Translations under genes and position numbers: made by a program
Assembly (NCBI RefSeq): GCF_900105805.1
Contig: NZ_LT629788.1
Location: forward strand, 3,534,001-3,598,000
DNA length: 64,000 nucleotides
Origin: Pseudomonas moraviensis
Lineage (GTDB): Bacteria > Pseudomonadota > Gammaproteobacteria > Pseudomonadales > Pseudomonadaceae
Direction of reading: 5' to 3'
Shown here: one piece after another, positions 37,214 through 46,161 of the stretch
Layout of the letters: every line of letters starts with the position of its first letter
Numbering within the stretch: the first letter of the stretch is position 1
The notes under the pieces: generated by a model
Seen by the model: only the letters and a program-made list of their open reading frames with translations
What the model was told of the DNA's origin: nothing
Database searches by the model: none

Positions 37214-38737
37214 ATGACCGTGATCAAGCAAGATGACCTGATTCAGAGCGTTGCCGACGCTTTGCAGTTCATTTCCTATTACCACCCCGTGGATTTCATC
37301 CAGGCGATGCACGAGGCCTACCTGCGCGAAGAATCGCCGGCGGCCCGTGATTCGATGGCGCAGATCCTGATCAACTCGCGCATGTGCGCCACCGGCCATC
37401 GGCCGATTTGCCAGGACACCGGTATCGTCACCGTGTTCGTCCGTGTCGGCATGGACGTGCGTTGGGATGGCGCCACCATGGGCCTGGACGACATGATCAA
37501 CGAAGGCGTGCGTCGCGCCTACAACCTGCCGGAAAACGTCCTGCGTGCCTCGATCCTTGCCGACCCGGCAGGCGCTCGCAAGAACACCAAGGACAACACC
37601 CCGGCCGTGATCCACTACTCCATCGTCCCGGGCAATACCGTGGAAGTGGACGTGGCGGCCAAGGGCGGCGGTTCCGAGAACAAGTCGAAAATGGCCATGC
37701 TCAACCCGTCCGATTCGATCGTTGACTGGGTGCTCAAGACTGTTCCGACCATGGGCGCTGGCTGGTGCCCGCCAGGCATGCTCGGTATCGGCATCGGCGG
37801 CACCGCGGAGAAAGCCGCGGTGATGGCCAAGGAAGTGTTGATGGAATCCATCGACATTCACGAACTCAAGGCCCGTGGCCCGCAGAACCGCATCGAAGAA
37901 ATGCGTCTGGAGTTGTTCGAGAAGGTCAACCAGTTGGGCATCGGCGCCCAGGGCCTCGGTGGCCTGACCACCGTGCTCGACGTGAAGATCATGGACTACC
38001 CGACCCACGCCGCCTCGCTGCCGGTGTGCATGATCCCCAACTGCGCTGCCACCCGTCACGCGCACTTTGTGCTCGACGGTTCCGGCCCGGCCTCGCTGGA
38101 AGCGCCACCGCTGGACGCCTACCCGGAAATCGTCTGGGAAGCCGGCCCGTCGGCCCGCCGTGTCAACCTCGACACTCTGACGCCGGAAGACGTGCAGAGC
38201 TGGAAGCCGGGCGAAACCGTGCTGCTCAACGGCAAGATGCTCACCGGTCGCGACGCCGCGCACAAGCGCATGGTCGAGATGCTCAACAAGGGTGAAACCC
38301 TGCCGGTGGACCTCAAGGGTCGCTTCATCTACTACGTCGGCCCGGTTGATCCGGTGGGTGACGAAGTGGTTGGCCCGGCTGGCCCGACCACCGCGACGCG
38401 GATGGACAAGTTCACCCGGCAGATCCTCGAGCAGACCGGTTTGTTGGGCATGATCGGCAAATCCGAGCGCGGCCCGACTGCGATCGACGCGATCAAGGAC
38501 AACAAGGCTGTGTACCTGATGGCCGTCGGCGGCGCGGCTTACCTGGTTGCGCAAGCGATCAAGAAGTCCAAAGTGCTGGCGTTTGCCGAACTGGGCATGG
38601 AAGCGATCTACGAGTTCGAGGTCAAGGACATGCCGGTCACCGTGGCGGTGGACAGCAAAGGTGAGTCCGTACACATCACTGGCCCGGCGATCTGGCAGCA
38701 GAAGATCAGCGAAAGCCTGGCGGTAGAAGTGCAGTAA
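37214..38737 (+). CDS. fumA: Fumarate hydratase, class I (iron-sulfur)
   Basis: The 507-residue protein converts fumarate to malate in the TCA cycle with a [4Fe-4S] cluster. The N-terminal domain shows CATGHRPICQDTGIVTVF, the central GGGSENKSKMAMLNPSDSIVDW and GAGWCPPGMLGIGIGGTAEKA, and the C-terminal FumC-like beta domain begins near LNTLTPEDVQ; the three cluster cysteines are in CQDTG, GWCPPG and IPNCAATRH. The length is typical. An ATG with a GAGGAG ribosome-binding site starts the gene, and a hairpin terminator follows. It is the last core gene before the TcB operon. Confidence 0.95.
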   Translation: MTVIKQDDLIQSVADALQFISYYHPVDFIQAMHEAYLREESPAARDSMAQILINSRMCATGHRPICQDTGIVTVFVRVGMDVRWDGATMGLDDMINEGVRRAYNLPENVLRASILADPAGARKNTKDNTPAVIHYSIVPGNTVEVDVAAKGGGSENKSKMAMLNPSDSIVDWVLKTVPTMGAGWCPPGMLGIGIGGTAEKAAVMAKEVLMESIDIHELKARGPQNRIEEMRLELFEKVNQLGIGAQGLGGLTTVLDVKIMDYPTHAASLPVCMIPNCAATRHAHFVLDGSGPASLEAPPLDAYPEIVWEAGPSARRVNLDTLTPEDVQSWKPGETVLLNGKMLTGRDAAHKRMVEMLNKGETLPVDLKGRFIYYVGPVDPVGDEVVGPAGPTTATRMDKFTRQILEQTGLLGMIGKSERGPTAIDAIKDNKAVYLMAVGGAAYLVAQAIKKSKVLAFAELGMEAIYEFEVKDMPVTVAVDSKGESVHITGPAIWQQKISESLAVEVQ

Positions 38738-38753
38738 GCCCTTCGCTTCCGTG

Positions 38754-38793
38754 AAACGGCCGATTCATCCGCAGGGATGACTCGGCCGTTTTC
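38754..38793 (+). terminator. Intrinsic terminator of fumarase
   Basis: AACGGCCGA and TCGGCCGTT form a 9-bp stem around a 17-nt loop, followed by TTCAT. It isolates fumarase from the TcB operon. Confidence 0.75.
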
Positions 38794-38851
38794 ATATGTG
38801 CAAACCGATCGCGATAAAAAAACTGCCGGAGCATACAAAATGATCTTGCGC

Positions 38852-38871
38852 ACCTGTCAGATCTGACAGGT
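38852..38871 (+). promoter_or_regulatory. Perfect lux-box-like palindrome upstream of TcB
   Basis: ACCTGTCAGATCTGACAGGT is a complete 20-bp palindrome. It closely matches known LuxR-type operators such as the V. fischeri lux box (ACCTGTAGGATCGTACAGGT) and the P. aeruginosa las/rhl boxes (CT-N12-AG). It ends 55 bp before the TcB start codon, in the 189-bp gap after fumarase. Confidence 0.7.
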
Positions 38872-38926
38872 TCATTTACCCGCCATTCTTGTTAGCGTCA
38901 GTCCAGTCACGCCCACCCCGCGCGCA

Positions 38927-41900
38927 ATGGATTCGACCATGCCTGAACAACAAGAGCTGAGCATCACCACCCCCTCCATCGCCAAAAGCGCATCGATCGC
39001 CACCATTGGCAAAAGCTGGGGCGCGGTGGGGCCGACCGGAGCGGCTTCGTTCGAACTGCCGATTCCGACGACGGCCGGGCGCGGCTGGGATGCGCAGTTC
39101 TCGTTGAACTACAGCAGCCAAAGCGGCAACGGTCCGTTCGGGCTTTCCTGGCACTTGGCCGGCGCGGGTCAGATCAGCCGTAGAACCAACAAAGGCGTGC
39201 CGCGCTACACCGATCACGACGAGATCATCGGTGTCGACGGCGAAGTATGGATGCCGGAGCTGGATGTAAACGGTGAGATCAAATTCCGGGAAGAACACAC
39301 CTATAACGATGTCGACATCGGCCCGCACAGGGTCGTGCGCTACTGGCCGCAAGTGGAAAGTGATTTCGCCCTGCGTGAGCGCTGGCAAGCGCAAACCCGA
39401 GAGGCCTATCCACCGTCATTCTGGCTGATACACGGCGCCGACGGTTCGCTGCACCTCTACGGCAAGACCGAAGCCAGCCGAATTGCCGACCCCGACGCGC
39501 CTGGACATATCGCTGCCTGGTTAATAGGCGAAAGCATGAACGCGCGCGGCGAACATATCTGTTTCGACTACAAGGCCGACGATCAGGATCCCGACCCGCT
39601 GCATGAATACCGCGCCCAGCGGTATCTGGCCCGCGTGTGCTACGGCAATTTCACCGCCAGCAACAATCTGTACAGCTGGACCACAGAACACCCCGCCGAA
39701 CTGGACTGGCATTTTCATCTGCTGTTCGATTACGGCGAACGCAGCACGTCACTGAGCGATATCCCAGCGTACGACGGTGACACCCTGAAACCCTGGACGC
39801 TGCGAACGGACAGCTTTTTGACCCATGGTCAGGGGTTTGAGCTGGGCACGCGCAGACTCTGCCAGCAAGCGTTGCTGTTCCATCATTTCCCCGCAAAGCC
39901 GACTGACCAACCGAAACTGGCGAGCCGCCTGCTACTGGAATACCGGCGACCGCAGGACGGCGCAAAGTGGACCTATAGCCAGATCAGCGCGGCGCACTAT
40001 CAGGCATTCGATGCCACAGGCTTCGTCGAAAATACGCCACCGGTCGAGTTCGACTACGCCCCTTTTGACCTCAATAAAACCCCGCTTCGCTTTCTAGAGT
40101 TCGATACGCAGCCGGGTATCGAGGACGGCGGTTTTTATCAGTGCGTCGATCTTTTTGGCGAAGGTGTGCCGGGTTTTCTCTGCCGCCATGACCAGAGCTG
40201 GTACTACCGCGAACCGCGGCGCGCGACCCAGGGCACCGATGCAATCGACTATGGGCCCTGGGTCGCGCTGGACAGGATTCCGGTGGCTGATCGCAACCGG
40301 CCGGTCCAGCAACTGTTGACCGACCTGACGGGTGACGGTCGGCTCGACTGGGTTACTGCCCGACCGGGCATCAGTGGGTTTCGCACCCTGACAGAGCAAC
40401 GCACGTTTGCCGACTTCATTCCGTTTGGCAAATTCCCACCGGAATTTTTCAACACGCTCTCGACACTCGGCGATTTGACTGGAGATGGTTTGAGTAGCCT
40501 GGCATTGATCGGGCCGAACTCGGTGCGACTGTATGCCAACGAACGTGAACAGGGCTTTGCTGCTCCCGAGGAGGTCGCTCACAAACCCGACGACGACCGC
40601 TTGCCGTTGTTCAGCAACTCCCGCAAAGAACTGGTGGCGCTGAGCAGTTTTCTGGGCAGCGATATGCCTGAGCTGTGCCGGATTCGCCACGATGAACTCC
40701 GTTGCTGGCCGAACCTGGGCCATGGTCGGTTTGGCCGTGGCCGCAAGATCAGCGCGTTGCCCTTCAGCTATGAGCAATTCGATTCGTCCCGGGTACGCCT
40801 TGCCGACCTCGACGGCTCCGGTGCCCCGTCGCTGATTTATCTGAACTCCGACGCCTTCGATATCTATTTGAATCGCGGCGGCAATGGCCTGGAGCAAACA
40901 CCGATCAGCGTGCCGTGGCCCGACGTTGTGCGCTACGACCGGTTCTGTCAGGTGAGTTTCGCCGACTTGCAAGGCCTGGGCTGCGCCAGCCTGATCCTGA
41001 CGGTAACGCACATGCAGCCGCAGCATTGGCGTTACGACTTCGTTTCGGCCAAGCCGTATCTGCTGACCAGCAGTAACAACAACATGGGCTGCAGCGCCAG
41101 CGTGGTCTACCGCAGCTCGGCGCAGGAATGGCTGGATGAGAAACGCCATTTGCCCACCCTCAGACGTTTTCCGGCGTGCCACCTGCCATTCCCGGTGACG
41201 GTGGTCAAAAAACAGCAGCAACTGGATGAAATCACCGGCAACTGTCTGACGCAGGTTTTCACCTGGCGGGAAGGTTTCTACGACAGCCGTGAGCGCGAGT
41301 TCCGCGGTTTCGGCCTGTTGCAGCAAACCGACAGCGAGAGCGCCGGCGACGATCAGGGCGACGGCTTCAGCGAGCCGATGCGGGTCTTCACCTGGTTTCA
41401 TACCGGGCAATCGATGAACCGCTCGCGTGACGACTATTTCACTCACGACGCACATGCAGTGCCACTGGGCGATACGCTGTTCAGCCGCTACCACGAGGCG
41501 GACGATTGCGAGGAACAGCTGGATGCTCCTGACGCAGACACTTGCTACCAGATTTCCCGGGCACTGGTTGGCGCGGTCACGCGCATCGAGACCTATGCCG
41601 ATACAGGCGAGGATGTTCCGCGGGTCACCACGCCTTTTACCGTCGAAGAAATCCGTTATCGGGTGCGCGAGGTGCGCAAACAAGGCGCGACCGCCGCCGC
41701 CGTCCTGCTGCCGCTGGTGGTGGAAAAAATCAACTACCAGTACGACGGCTTCGTCGACGATCCCATGTGCCGCATGGATCTGGTCCTGCGCTACAACGCT
41801 TACGGCCAGGCGACGCACTCAATCACCGTGAGCTACGCCCGGCGGCTCACCGACAACGATACGCCGCCGTTCGACGATCCTGATGAACGGCAGTGGTGGT

Positions 41901-43453
41901 CAGACGCCCATGACCCGGCGCAACAATCGTTCTACCTGAATGAAAGCCGCTCTGCGTTCATCGATCTGGACAAGGATCCGCAGCATTGGCGGCTCGGTTT
42001 GCCCTATCAGCAGCGCGGCAATGCGCTGGTCTTGCCCAAAGGCACACTGCCCACCGGGCTTATGCCTGGGCAGGTCTCTTATGACTGCCTGATGGAACAT
42101 GAGGATTCGCCGCAATGGAACGCCCAGCGAGTGCTGACCACACAGTCCGTGCAACGTTACGTGAGTACCGACGGCAAACTGCTGGACGACGGCACTGCCA
42201 GCTTCGAAGCCTTGTTCGGCCCGTTGGAAGTGGCACAACTGGACAAGACGGCGCTGGACGCTTACAGCGTTCTATCGAATTTCGACGTGCGGACCGAATT
42301 GGCAAAAATCGGTTACACACCGATGCCGTTCCTGTTCTGGGTCCACCCCATGGGCAGCAGGGAGCAGGACCTCTGGTCGGCGAATTTCGGCTACGCCGAA
42401 TATGCCGGCCCCGAGCGTTTCTACAAGGTACGGCGTTACCGTGAAACGCTCAGCCATGGCTATACCAGTGCCGAATACGACCCTTACTCGCTGGCCATCA
42501 TCTGCGTGGAGTTACCGGACGGCTGTCTGACGCGTATCGAGTACGACTATCACGCGCTGCAACCGCTGCAAATCATCGATGCCAACCTGAACATTCATCA
42601 GGGTATTTATGACCCCGCCAGGCAGCCTCTGGCCACCAGTTTCCATGGCACCGAGAACAACAGGGAGGCGGGGTTCAAGCCACTGAGCGAATACAGAATT
42701 CCGGATGACCGCAGCCCCGCCGCCGCCATTGCCCACCCATCCGATGCCGTACAAAAAGCCGCGAGTGCCCTGCGCAAGGACCTGTTCAGCTGGATGGGTC
42801 GGATCGCCAGTGATACCCGCGCCCCCTTGGCCTGGATCGCCCAGGGTTATCTGCTGCCCAGCGGCCACATCAGGGCCAGCGCGCGCCGCCGACTTGCCCG
42901 GCCTGGTAACGTCCTGACGCCCGATGAGCGAGCCCTGCAAGATGCCATCGCCGCCGTGCATCGCGAACCGGTCCACAGCGTGATCCTCAGCGCCGACCGC
43001 TACCCGGACGATCCGCTGGCGCAGATCCAGATCATCAAAGCCTGTGTCGACGGCTTTGGCCGCGCTCTGCAAACCCAGCAGCTGGTCGATCCGGGCGAGG
43101 CGTATGCCGTGGACGCTGACGGTTCACTGATTATCGAAAATGGTCAGATCAAAGTGGTCGATGCCAATCCGCGCTGGCGCATCAGCGAGCGTGTCGAATT
43201 CAACAACAAGGGTTTGCCGGTTCGTCAGTACCGCGCGTTTTTCGCCGATACCTATACCTACGTCAACGATCAGTCCCTGCGCACCCTCGGCCATCACGAC
43301 AAGGTTTTCTATGACGTCATGAGCCGGCAGGTGCGATTGATCAATGCCAAGGGGCACCTGTCCCGAGTGGCCTACCATCCCTGGTTTCAAACCAGCGAAG
43401 ATTTCAACGACACTGCCGAGACATCATCTCCAACCCAGGCGCCAGGGTCGTGA
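38927..43453 (+). CDS. Insecticidal toxin complex TcB subunit (SpvB/TcdB-like)
   Basis: The 1508-residue protein forms, with TcC, the cocoon that encloses the toxic polypeptide and docks on the TcA channel. The SpvB-type N terminus is clear (ITTPSIAKSASIATIGKSWG, FELPIPTTAGRGWDAQFSLN, GPFGLSWHLAGAGQISR). FG-GAP-like propeller repeats follow (GDLTGDGLSSLALIG; ADLDGSGAPSLIYL), then the TcdB middle N- and C-terminal domains and an RHS-like end (YDVMSRQVRLINAKGHLSRV). Length and layout match TcB. The first ATG is at 38927; 38939 is an alternative (MPEQQELS). No strong ribosome-binding site precedes either. It overlaps the first TcC gene by 4 nt (GTGA). Confidence 0.93.
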   Translation: MDSTMPEQQELSITTPSIAKSASIATIGKSWGAVGPTGAASFELPIPTTAGRGWDAQFSLNYSSQSGNGPFGLSWHLAGAGQISRRTNKGVPRYTDHDEIIGVDGEVWMPELDVNGEIKFREEHTYNDVDIGPHRVVRYWPQVESDFALRERWQAQTREAYPPSFWLIHGADGSLHLYGKTEASRIADPDAPGHIAAWLIGESMNARGEHICFDYKADDQDPDPLHEYRAQRYLARVCYGNFTASNNLYSWTTEHPAELDWHFHLLFDYGERSTSLSDIPAYDGDTLKPWTLRTDSFLTHGQGFELGTRRLCQQALLFHHFPAKPTDQPKLASRLLLEYRRPQDGAKWTYSQISAAHYQAFDATGFVENTPPVEFDYAPFDLNKTPLRFLEFDTQPGIEDGGFYQCVDLFGEGVPGFLCRHDQSWYYREPRRATQGTDAIDYGPWVALDRIPVADRNRPVQQLLTDLTGDGRLDWVTARPGISGFRTLTEQRTFADFIPFGKFPPEFFNTLSTLGDLTGDGLSSLALIGPNSVRLYANEREQGFAAPEEVAHKPDDDRLPLFSNSRKELVALSSFLGSDMPELCRIRHDELRCWPNLGHGRFGRGRKISALPFSYEQFDSSRVRLADLDGSGAPSLIYLNSDAFDIYLNRGGNGLEQTPISVPWPDVVRYDRFCQVSFADLQGLGCASLILTVTHMQPQHWRYDFVSAKPYLLTSSNNNMGCSASVVYRSSAQEWLDEKRHLPTLRRFPACHLPFPVTVVKKQQQLDEITGNCLTQVFTWREGFYDSREREFRGFGLLQQTDSESAGDDQGDGFSEPMRVFTWFHTGQSMNRSRDDYFTHDAHAVPLGDTLFSRYHEADDCEEQLDAPDADTCYQISRALVGAVTRIETYADTGEDVPRVTTPFTVEEIRYRVREVRKQGATAAAVLLPLVVEKINYQYDGFVDDPMCRMDLVLRYNAYGQATHSITVSYARRLTDNDTPPFDDPDERQWWSDAHDPAQQSFYLNESRSAFIDLDKDPQHWRLGLPYQQRGNALVLPKGTLPTGLMPGQVSYDCLMEHEDSPQWNAQRVLTTQSVQRYVSTDGKLLDDGTASFEALFGPLEVAQLDKTALDAYSVLSNFDVRTELAKIGYTPMPFLFWVHPMGSREQDLWSANFGYAEYAGPERFYKVRRYRETLSHGYTSAEYDPYSLAIICVELPDGCLTRIEYDYHALQPLQIIDANLNIHQGIYDPARQPLATSFHGTENNREAGFKPLSEYRIPDDRSPAAAIAHPSDAVQKAASALRKDLFSWMGRIASDTRAPLAWIAQGYLLPSGHIRASARRRLARPGNVLTPDERALQDAIAAVHREPVHSVILSADRYPDDPLAQIQIIKACVDGFGRALQTQQLVDPGEAYAVDADGSLIIENGQIKVVDANPRWRISERVEFNNKGLPVRQYRAFFADTYTYVNDQSLRTLGHHDKVFYDVMSRQVRLINAKGHLSRVAYHPWFQTSEDFNDTAETSSPTQAPGS

Positions 43454-46161
43454 CCGCCAGCGTGCATCGCCGCACACCCGCGCTGGCCGTGGGCGATGCG
43501 CGCGGCTTGCCAGTGCGGCAGGTGGGGTACTTGCGCAGTGTGACCGACGACACTCCCAAAGCCCTGGTAACCCGGCAGCAGCACGACTGCGCCGGGCGTC
43601 TGGTCGAACAATGGGATCCGCGCCTGTCGGCACCGTGCCTGACCACGGTTTACCGCCTGGACGGATCGGCCGTGAAAACCGACAGCGTCGACGCCGGCTG
43701 GCGCCTGACCCTGCCCGGGCTGGCCGGTGAGCCTTTGCGCCGCTGGGACCAGCGCGGCAGCCATTGGCAGACGCTCTTCGATGCGCAACTGCGGGTGGTC
43801 GCCGTCGGGGAAAATGGTCGGCCCAACGTGGATGTTTTCATCTACGCCGACGCCTCGGCCGAGGCGGGGCTCAATCAGCGCGGCCAGTTGCTGGAACAAA
43901 AGGATCGTGCCGGCTCACTGCTTACCGACAGTTTTTCCCTGACCGGCCCGTCTCTGAGGGAAACCCGCACGTTCCACGACGGTGAGCCGTTTACCAGCCA
44001 CCAAGTGTTCAGCCCCCTCGGCGCACTGCTGGAGCAGACCGACGCCGGCGGCCACCGGCGACGCTTATGTTACGGCCTGGCCGGGCAACTCAAGGACGCG
44101 CAACTGCTGATCAGCGGCACGTCTGACTGGCAACCGGTGTTGATCGACGCGCAGTACAACGCCAACGACCAGATCATCGAACAACTGGCCGGGAATCGGG
44201 TGCACAGCACGTGGACGTATGACCCGGCGGATAATCGTTTGCACACCCAGTCCAGCCACCACGAAGACCGTGGGGTCCTGCAAAACCTCGAGTACTTCTA
44301 CGACCGCGTCGGCAACATCACCCGCATCGAAGACCACGCTTTTGCGCCGCGATATTTCGCCAACCAACGGATCGAAGGCCACCGTGATTTCATCTATGAC
44401 TCGCTTTATCGGCTGATCAGCGCCACCGGCCACGATGCGGGCCCGCCGCCGGACATCCCCGGTCTGCCGCAACCGGGTGACCCTAACGATCGCCGCAACT
44501 ACACCCAGACCTATCAGTACGATCACGGTGGCAACCTGATCGAGCTGTGCCATGTACGGGCGGGCAACAATTACACCTGGCAAATGCGCATCGATCCGAA
44601 CAGTAATCGCGGGGTACGCTGGAAAACAGACGATCCGGAACCGGAGTTCGACGTTCTGTTCGATCTCCACGGCAACCTGAACGCGATGCACCCCTGCAAA
44701 CCGCTGACCTGGAATGCCCGCGACGAGCTGCAAAGCGTGACCCTGATCCAGCGCCCGGACGGCCCCGATGATGCCGAGCATTACCGCTACAGCCAGGGCA
44801 TGCGCGTGTTCAAACGCCACGAATTCCATAGCTCCGCAGCCGCCCACTTTCATCAGGTGCGCTACTTGCCGGGGCTGGAAATCCGCACCCGCGACAACGG
44901 CGAAGAGCTGCACGTCATCACTCTCGGCAACGCCCGTTGCCTGCATTGGGCAGCGAAACAACCCGAGGGCATCGCCACCGATCAACTGCGCTACAGCCTG
45001 GAAGATCACCTTGGCTCCTGCGTCATGGAACTCGGTCAGCAGGCGCAACTGATCAGCGCCGAAGGTTACTACCCGTTCGGCGCCACGGCGTGGATGACCG
45101 CGCCTTCAGAGATCGAGGCCCCCTACAAGTTCATCCGCTATTCGGGCAAGGAGATGGATGCCAGCGGTTTGTATTACTACGGCGCCCGTTATTACGCGCC
45201 ATGGTTGCAGCGCTGGGTCAGTGCGGATCCGGCGGGGGATGTGGATGGCCTGAACCTGTATGGATTCGTTGGCAATAATCCGCTGCGGTACTTCGATGCT
45301 CAGGGGCAACAGCGAACACCTTCTGAATTACTGACCGTGGCGACAGACTACGAAAACCTGCTTGCTGTTGTTACAGGCAAACTGGACAAATCGATCTATC
45401 AACTCAGCCATTTGAACTCCACCAGGGATATCTACCGTTCCAGCGGGAAGCGTGCAGCCCTGACCCTGCTCAACGTTCTGGCCTCTGCCCTCACTGCGGG
45501 TACGGCGCTTACTGCAGGAACATTCGTCGGAACATTTGCCACGTTCAACCCGATCACCGGGTTGGGTATCGGCATAGCCACAGCAGCCATCGCCGCGGAC
45601 GTGACAGGTGCAGGGATAGACAAGCTAGGCGCAGACAATCCTTACGGCTACAAACTGTTGCCCGACAGCGCAGATTACGATGTCGGTCGTCTGGCTGAAG
45701 AAGCCAAACCCACGGACGGGAAAAATAAAATCAAATCCTTTCTCTCAAAATATGACCCCCGCACCACCGACGGTAACAAGGAAAGTCTGATAGCAGGAAC
45801 CATTGGAGTCGCTGATGACATCACAGGAGGCACTCATCTGGAAAAATGGCTGGCCTTTTTCCGTCTCAGTGTCGAAGTGACGGAGGCACTCAATAATTCG
45901 CTCGGGCAGCGCGATCTGGACCTGGTAGGACAAAGTATCGAATTGACCGCCGATTACCTCGCTGCCCGGAAGGAGCTGTATGACCAGGCATTGGCAGAGC
46001 TTGAAGGTCTCGGTCGAGAGCACATTGCAACGGCTCAAGGCACCCGCTATCGCCTGGGACAGGTCGAGACCGCTGTGCTGGGCAAGTTGAACCGTGTCAC
46101 CGAGTTGCTGCCGAGAGTGTCGGCACACCAGCAGAAAAAAAGTGCAGCGAATCACTTATGA
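43450..46161 (+). CDS. Insecticidal toxin complex TcC subunit 1 (RHS core with variable C-terminal toxin)
   Basis: The 903-residue protein starts at a GTG that overlaps the TcB stop. Residues 1-600 form the RHS/YD shell, for example TYDPADNRLHTQSSHHEDRG, FYDRVGNITRIEDHAF and YSLEDHLGSCVMEL. The RHS core ends with the canonical RYYAPWLQRWVSADPAGD and NLYGFVGNNPLRYFDAQG, where TcC proteins are auto-cleaved at an aspartate-dependent site. The last 290 residues are unrelated to TcC2. They contain a glycine/alanine-rich hydrophobic stretch (TAGTALTAGTFVGTFATFNP) followed by charged helices (AARKELYDQALAELEGLG). I recognise no known toxin fold. Confidence 0.9.
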   Translation: MTASVHRRTPALAVGDARGLPVRQVGYLRSVTDDTPKALVTRQQHDCAGRLVEQWDPRLSAPCLTTVYRLDGSAVKTDSVDAGWRLTLPGLAGEPLRRWDQRGSHWQTLFDAQLRVVAVGENGRPNVDVFIYADASAEAGLNQRGQLLEQKDRAGSLLTDSFSLTGPSLRETRTFHDGEPFTSHQVFSPLGALLEQTDAGGHRRRLCYGLAGQLKDAQLLISGTSDWQPVLIDAQYNANDQIIEQLAGNRVHSTWTYDPADNRLHTQSSHHEDRGVLQNLEYFYDRVGNITRIEDHAFAPRYFANQRIEGHRDFIYDSLYRLISATGHDAGPPPDIPGLPQPGDPNDRRNYTQTYQYDHGGNLIELCHVRAGNNYTWQMRIDPNSNRGVRWKTDDPEPEFDVLFDLHGNLNAMHPCKPLTWNARDELQSVTLIQRPDGPDDAEHYRYSQGMRVFKRHEFHSSAAAHFHQVRYLPGLEIRTRDNGEELHVITLGNARCLHWAAKQPEGIATDQLRYSLEDHLGSCVMELGQQAQLISAEGYYPFGATAWMTAPSEIEAPYKFIRYSGKEMDASGLYYYGARYYAPWLQRWVSADPAGDVDGLNLYGFVGNNPLRYFDAQGQQRTPSELLTVATDYENLLAVVTGKLDKSIYQLSHLNSTRDIYRSSGKRAALTLLNVLASALTAGTALTAGTFVGTFATFNPITGLGIGIATAAIAADVTGAGIDKLGADNPYGYKLLPDSADYDVGRLAEEAKPTDGKNKIKSFLSKYDPRTTDGNKESLIAGTIGVADDITGGTHLEKWLAFFRLSVEVTEALNNSLGQRDLDLVGQSIELTADYLAARKELYDQALAELEGLGREHIATAQGTRYRLGQVETAVLGKLNRVTELLPRVSAHQQKKSAANHL
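43672..45269 (+). repeat. Near-identical TcC core repeat, copy 1
   Basis: This block is the same as 46392-47989 at an offset of 2720 bp, with only about 25 mismatches noted by eye over 1598 bp. Identity stops abruptly at TGAAAACC on the left and at TGGATTCGT on the right, just before the toxin domain. Confidence 0.95.

Noticed and set aside
40094..41818. 574-codon frame antisense to TcB
   Set aside because: TcB is certain by homology in this stretch, and the antisense frame has no motif or start signal.
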